From Euryarchaeota archaeon UBA33 (GTDB taxonomy: Archaea; Thermoplasmatota; E2; DHVEG-1): a stretch of DNA of 9,987 nucleotides. Both the position numbers and the translations under genes were made by a program. Shown here piece after piece: positions 7,806 to 9,987 of this stretch. The notes below the pieces were generated by a model. That model searched no databases. It saw nothing but the letters and a program-made list of their open reading frames with translations, and was not told the origin of the DNA. Location: positions 2,985-12,971 of the forward strand of contig DAYE01000068.1 of the NCBI GenBank assembly GCA_002506745.1, read 5' to 3'. Within the stretch, counting starts at the first letter, position 1; every line of letters begins with the position of its first letter.

Positions 7806-8801
7806 ATGGATTTAGAGGAGATACTCAAGGAGCGAGCATCGATTTTTGATCGTGCGTTGACCGGTAATCTGAAACCACGGGAGCCTGAGATATTTTATGA
7901 TGCGTTACGCTGGATTCCCCTGTCTGGTGGCAAGCGGCTCCGTCCGATTCTTGCCATGCTTGCCTGTGAAGCGGTCGGTGGTGTGCCTGAAACGACGATT
8001 CCGTTTGGTATCGCTTTAGAGTACATGCATAACTCCACGCTTGTCCATGATGACATCATCGATAAGGATAAATGGCGCAGAGGCCTGCAGACTACCCATG
8101 AAAAATTCGGGGTGCCGTTCGCGATTCTCGCGGGGGACGCGTTGATTGGTGAGACCTACCGGATGCTGTCCTTCATGGCGCCTCCGGAGCTTAATTCAGT
8201 GACATACAAGGAAATCATTCGATCCATCGCAGATGCAGCAAAGAACTTCTATGAAGGGGAAGCCTTAGATATTGAATTTGCTGTCCGGCTTGATGTGACC
8301 ATCCCGCAGTATATGAGGATGATTGAGAAAAAAACAGGTCAGCTGTATTATCTTGCTGGGAAAGGAGGCGCGTTGATCGGCAAAGGCAGTAGCAAACAAG
8401 TCGAGAATCTCGCTGAATATGGAACCTTGTTTGGCCTAATGTTTCAGATAAAAGATGATCTGTTGAACATCCTGACAGAGCAGAGTGTCTTAGGAAAACA
8501 GATGATCGGTAGTGACATCCTGAATGGAAAACGCACCCTGATGTTTGTGCATGCGTTAACTGAAGTAGATGAGAAAGATCGCAAAAAAATGCTGAAGGTC
8601 GTCGGAGATGAAAGTGCGACTCAACATGATGTCCGAGAGATCATCGATATGTTCCGTTCCTATGGGTCCATCGATTTTGCGGAAAACAAGTTATCGGAAT
8701 TCAGAGGCACCTCGAAAAAATGTCTTGAGAGTGTCGATTCCTCTGAAAGCAAAGATATGCTTATCGCATTGGCTGACTATAGTGTGACGCGGTTGTATTG
8801 A
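7806..8801 (+). CDS. Isoprenyl diphosphate synthase (geranylgeranyl/farnesyl type)
   Basis: A 331-residue soluble enzyme that condenses isopentenyl diphosphate with allylic diphosphates, giving the C20 (or longer) chain for archaeal ether lipids or quinones. Motifs are in order: GGKRLRP 41-47 (substrate phosphate binding), first Asp-rich motif DDIID 82-86 followed by RRG, 'EKKTGQLYYLA' 174-184, FQIKDDLLN 213-221 as second Asp-rich motif, and GSDILNGKRT 235-244. The last Asp of the second motif is Asn (DDxxN), a variant also found in eukaryotic GGPP synthases. Residues 4 and 5 before the first motif are Thr78 and Ser77, both small, where chain-limiting enzymes often carry an aromatic; products longer than C15, possibly longer than C20, are therefore possible. 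The length is normal for the family. It is the second gene of an operon, ten bases after the DsrE-like gene. Archaeal homologues are often named idsA; the name is withheld because product length is unknown. Confidence 0.95.
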   Translation: MDLEEILKERASIFDRALTGNLKPREPEIFYDALRWIPLSGGKRLRPILAMLACEAVGGVPETTIPFGIALEYMHNSTLVHDDIIDKDKWRRGLQTTHEKFGVPFAILAGDALIGETYRMLSFMAPPELNSVTYKEIIRSIADAAKNFYEGEALDIEFAVRLDVTIPQYMRMIEKKTGQLYYLAGKGGALIGKGSSKQVENLAEYGTLFGLMFQIKDDLLNILTEQSVLGKQMIGSDILNGKRTLMFVHALTEVDEKDRKKMLKVVGDESATQHDVREIIDMFRSYGSIDFAENKLSEFRGTSKKCLESVDSSESKDMLIALADYSVTRLY

Positions 8802-8814
8802 TTCTCTTTTCTTA
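8802..8814 (+). terminator. T/C-rich tract after the prenyl synthase gene
   Basis: TTCTCTTTTCTT directly follows the stop codon of the operon. Archaeal polymerase terminates at T-rich tracts without needing a hairpin. The tract also touches the stop codon of the convergent microprotein gene. This is a suggestion only. Confidence 0.3.
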
Positions 8815-8907
8815 GATAAAAAATGCCCAAGTAATGATAAGCAACGCGATGAGCAAAAAAATAAACGCTAGGGTGTACGCGTTAAACAGTAGGTCTCTCC
8901 AATTCAT
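8812..8907 (-). CDS. 31-residue single-helix membrane microprotein, leaderless
   Basis: Read on the minus strand from ATG at 8907 to TAA at 8812-8814, the product starts MNWRDLLFNAY and continues as one unbroken hydrophobic helix ('TLAFIFLLIALLIITWAFFI'), ending right after it. The short charged N-terminus plus helix suggests an inner-facing start with a small membrane-embedded protein. Support for a real gene is the TATA box TTTATATC at 8929-8936, which leaves 21 bases to the ATG with no ribosome site, the spacing expected for a leaderless archaeal message. It is convergent with the prenyl synthase gene, ten bases away. The function is unknown; a small subunit of a membrane complex, a regulator, or a toxic peptide are all possible. 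A chance AT-rich frame remains the alternative. Confidence 0.5.
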   Translation of the reverse strand: MNWRDLLFNAYTLAFIFLLIALLIITWAFFI

Positions 8908-8928
8908 GCGGATAGATTTCTTCTGTAG

Positions 8929-8936
8929 GATATAAA
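8929..8936 (-). promoter_or_regulatory. TATA box for the leaderless microprotein
   Basis: TTTATATC on the minus strand, ending 21 bases before the ATG at 8907. The spacing puts the transcription start at the start codon. Confidence 0.45.
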
Positions 8937-9043
8937 CATTGTGTTCGTATCATTTCAAAATGGAGTCGGGTATATCTCAATATATTATGATACGCCTATG
9001 CCAGTAGAGCGATTTGTTTCGTTAATAGATTAATCTTTTGGTC

Positions 9044-9388
9044 CTAATAGGGAGCCAATCCTACTTTGAATTTCGCAAGCACGAAATGACTTCCTAAGTA
9101 ACCATAATGAAATGAAGGAAGTACTATTCTTTCAAAATGATGGAAAAACCCTGATCGTATGTTACCAAACCAGTGGGTTCTATAATGCAGGAAAATCGCA
9201 TTAAATTCCACATACTCATAACCATTGATACGCACATGGCGATGTCGTGTCACAAGCCCTTGTAAACGAGTCCAATCAAAGAGTGCAGGTATTCCTTCTG
9301 ACATTCGTTGAATGTTGACCCCTATCGTCATAGGGACCATTATGAGTAGTAGTAAACAAAACATAGAATAAATTACCATTTTCCGCAT
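9044..9388 (-). CDS. Small secreted His/aromatic-rich protein, unknown function
   Basis: A 114-residue protein from ATG at 9388; GAGGAG six bases upstream selects this start over an in-frame TTG at 9406. Residues 1-25 form a signal peptide ('MVIYSMFCLLLLIMVPMTIG'). The mature part is beta-rich and unusually rich in His, Phe and Tyr: eight histidines lie between about residue 50 and the C-terminus, including RHRH, HYRTHWF, GFFHHFE and SFHYGY. It has no second membrane helix and no cysteine after the signal peptide. Histidine density would allow metal binding, but no recognised metal motif is present. It lies alone, with its own TATA box and a tandem repeat upstream. I do not recognise the family. 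Confidence 0.75.
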   Translation of the reverse strand: MRKMVIYSMFCLLLLIMVPMTIGVNIQRMSEGIPALFDWTRLQGLVTRHRHVRINGYEYVEFNAIFLHYRTHWFGNIRSGFFHHFERIVLPSFHYGYLGSHFVLAKFKVGLAPY

Positions 9389-9394
9389 ATGATG

Positions 9395-9400
9395 CTCCTC
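9395..9400 (-). promoter_or_regulatory. Shine-Dalgarno site deciding the start of the 114-aa secreted protein
   Basis: On the minus strand GAGGAG lies six bases before the ATG at 9388. The TTG at 9406 would place this site inside the coding region and is not preceded by a comparable one. Confidence 0.65.
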
Positions 9401-9426
9401 TTTCAATATTCATAAAACTATACGGA

Positions 9427-9434
9427 CTATAAAT
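9427..9434 (-). promoter_or_regulatory. TATA box for the 114-aa secreted protein
   Basis: ATTTATAG on the minus strand. A start about 25 bases downstream (near 9405) would give a leader of about 17 bases containing the GAGGAG site. Confidence 0.45.
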
Positions 9435-9456
9435 GTTATGTTAAGAAAATAAATTA

Positions 9457-9474
9457 TTACAATTGTTACAATTG
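9457..9474. repeat. Perfect tandem 9-bp repeat, possible operator
   Basis: TTACAATTG occurs twice head to tail. Each unit contains the palindrome CAATTG, and the two palindromes are separated by TTA, so the whole is also nearly a dyad. It begins 22 bases upstream of the TATA box of the minus-strand secreted protein gene, a plausible place for an activator or repressor site. A chance AT-rich repeat is possible. Confidence 0.4.
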
Positions 9475-9589
9475 AGGGGGTTTATCTCCTTATAACTTAT
9501 GAAGCTACTGAACTATCCCGGGGAAGATGCTGAAAAGAGTGAAAAAATAACATATATACTGTGGATTAATAGGTATCTTTTTTTCAGCA

Positions 9590-9724
9590 ATGGACGGAAA
9601 TCCGATTGATAAAAAATGAGGAAAAGCCGCTGGAGGGATTGCAGAGTATGGATATAAAGCCCGCAAGAAAAAAAAAAACACAATAGTGAAATACTCAAAC
9701 AAGATTACAACGGTTAATTTATAA
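9590..9724 (+). pseudogene. Possible remnant of a small gene with an in-frame TGA
   Basis: From ATG at 9590 the frame reads MDGNPIDKK, meets TGA at 9617-9619, then continues protein-like as GKAAGGIAEYGYKARKKK before an A-rich, less protein-like tail ending at TAA 9722-9724. The Gly/Ala/charged composition stands out in an AT-rich spacer. A CGA (Arg) to TGA change would explain the stop. Another short frame (ATG at 9499) leads into the same place and could join it by a one-base slip in the run of seven T's at 9578-9584. TGA serves as a normal stop in the DsrE-like gene, so readthrough is not favoured. This could equally be chance. Confidence 0.22.
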
Positions 9725-9725
9725 T
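9718..9725 (+). promoter_or_regulatory. TATA box for the 69-aa membrane protein
   Basis: TTTATAAT lies about 45 bases before the ATG at 9770. A start near 9749 would give a 20-base leader carrying the GGAGGA ribosome site. Confidence 0.45.
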
Positions 9726-9756
9726 TTTTTAATTGAAAAGAAAAGAAGTAAATAAC

Positions 9757-9762
9757 GGAGGA
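9757..9762 (+). promoter_or_regulatory. Strong Shine-Dalgarno site
   Basis: GGAGGA lies seven bases before the ATG at 9770, the strongest ribosome site in the window. It confirms the 69-aa gene on this strand over the overlapping antisense frame. Confidence 0.75.
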
Positions 9763-9769
9763 TTTTAAA

Positions 9770-9979
9770 ATGGATGAAAAAGGACAGACTAAGGATAATA
9801 GAAACATGCATGCCATAATACTGGCTGTATTAGGAATAATCCTCGTGATCGTTGGAGAAGCAATAATAAATATTCGTGGCGCCCCCATGCGCGGCTCAGG
9901 TGTCGGCACGCTCTCGGCTGTAGCAGGTGTCATACTACTTATCATTGCTGTCATACGGTTTATGTATAAACGCAAATAA
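9770..9979 (+). CDS. Two-helix small membrane protein, unknown function
   Basis: A 69-residue protein. A charged N-terminus (MDEKGQTKDNRN) is followed by membrane helix 1 at about 14-32 ('HAIILAVLGIILVIVGEAI'), a short loop with NIRGAPMRGSG, helix 2 at about 45-66 ('LSAVAGVILLIIAVIRFMY') and a basic end (KRK). Basic ends at both termini suggest both face inside, giving a membrane hairpin. The GGAGGA site seven bases upstream and a TATA box make it a well-supported, well-translated gene. Function is not recognisable from the sequence. It is divergent from the secreted His-rich protein gene; anything downstream lies outside the window. Confidence 0.82.
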   Translation: MDEKGQTKDNRNMHAIILAVLGIILVIVGEAIINIRGAPMRGSGVGTLSAVAGVILLIIAVIRFMYKRK

Positions 9980-9987
9980 TGAGTCTT

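Larger units (their letters stand above)
9407..9769. other. AT-rich 363-bp spacer between divergent small genes
   Basis: This stretch holds the two promoters of the flanking divergent genes, the tandem TTACAATTG repeat, an 11-base A run at 9668-9678, and the possible decayed small reading frame at 9590-9724. No intact gene with a ribosome site was found on either strand. A - strand frame running through it and over the gene at 9770 looks like an antisense shadow. Confidence 0.6.

Noticed and set aside
8946..8994. Inverted repeat CGTATCAT ... ATGATACG
   Set aside because: Eight-base arms with a 33-base loop are expected by chance several times in 10 kb, and it is not placed at a promoter.
9505..9975. 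Long minus-strand frame of 156 residues
   Set aside because: It runs antisense to the 69-aa gene at 9770, which has a TATA box and GGAGGA site. The frame has no ribosome site and a low-complexity Phe/Ile/Pro composition.

Overview
The window looks like a chromosomal segment of a euryarchaeon, most likely of the Thermoplasmatota type (inference). The grounds are: archaeal TATA boxes (TTTATATA-like) about 20-30 bases ahead of starts, some giving leaderless messages; strong GAGG/GGAGG Shine-Dalgarno sites beside GTG and TTG starts; secreted PKD-type surface proteins held by one C-terminal membrane helix; and an archaeal-type isoprenyl diphosphate synthase. No rRNA, tRNA, CRISPR array, insertion sequence or phage gene was seen.

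Left part (1-3962, + strand) encodes cell-surface proteins: the 3' end of an Ig-like protein finishing in two copies of a 'GWNF..LPFNQTI.KTDL' module, then two adjacent membrane-anchored proteins that share a ~150-residue N-terminal ectodomain. The first of these (236 aa) is little more than that domain plus an anchor. The second (673 aa) adds PKD and fibronectin-like domains and two Asp-rich, possibly calcium-binding segments before its anchor.

Middle part (4027-7130, - strand) holds a small secreted protein that starts with TTG, and a 783-residue membrane protein. The latter joins an N-terminal DUF3068/PorA-like ectodomain to a C-terminal AttH/CrtC lipocalin-like ectodomain, with four membrane helices that place both domains outside the cell.

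Right part: divergent from that gene, a two-gene + strand operon (7319-8801) encodes a DsrE-like protein and a short-chain isoprenyl diphosphate synthase for membrane lipid or quinone side chains. Facing it on the - strand is a 31-residue membrane microprotein with a TATA box at the spacing expected for a leaderless message. Then come a small secreted His/aromatic-rich protein on the - strand, an AT-rich spacer with a tandem 9-bp repeat and a possible decayed small gene, and a 69-residue two-helix membrane protein with a strong ribosome site.

Apart from the DsrE/prenyl synthase pair, nearly everything is an envelope or secreted protein. No clear new multi-gene system is visible. The most distinctive items are the double-ectodomain fusion, the leaderless microprotein, and the shared ectodomain in the two neighbouring surface proteins.
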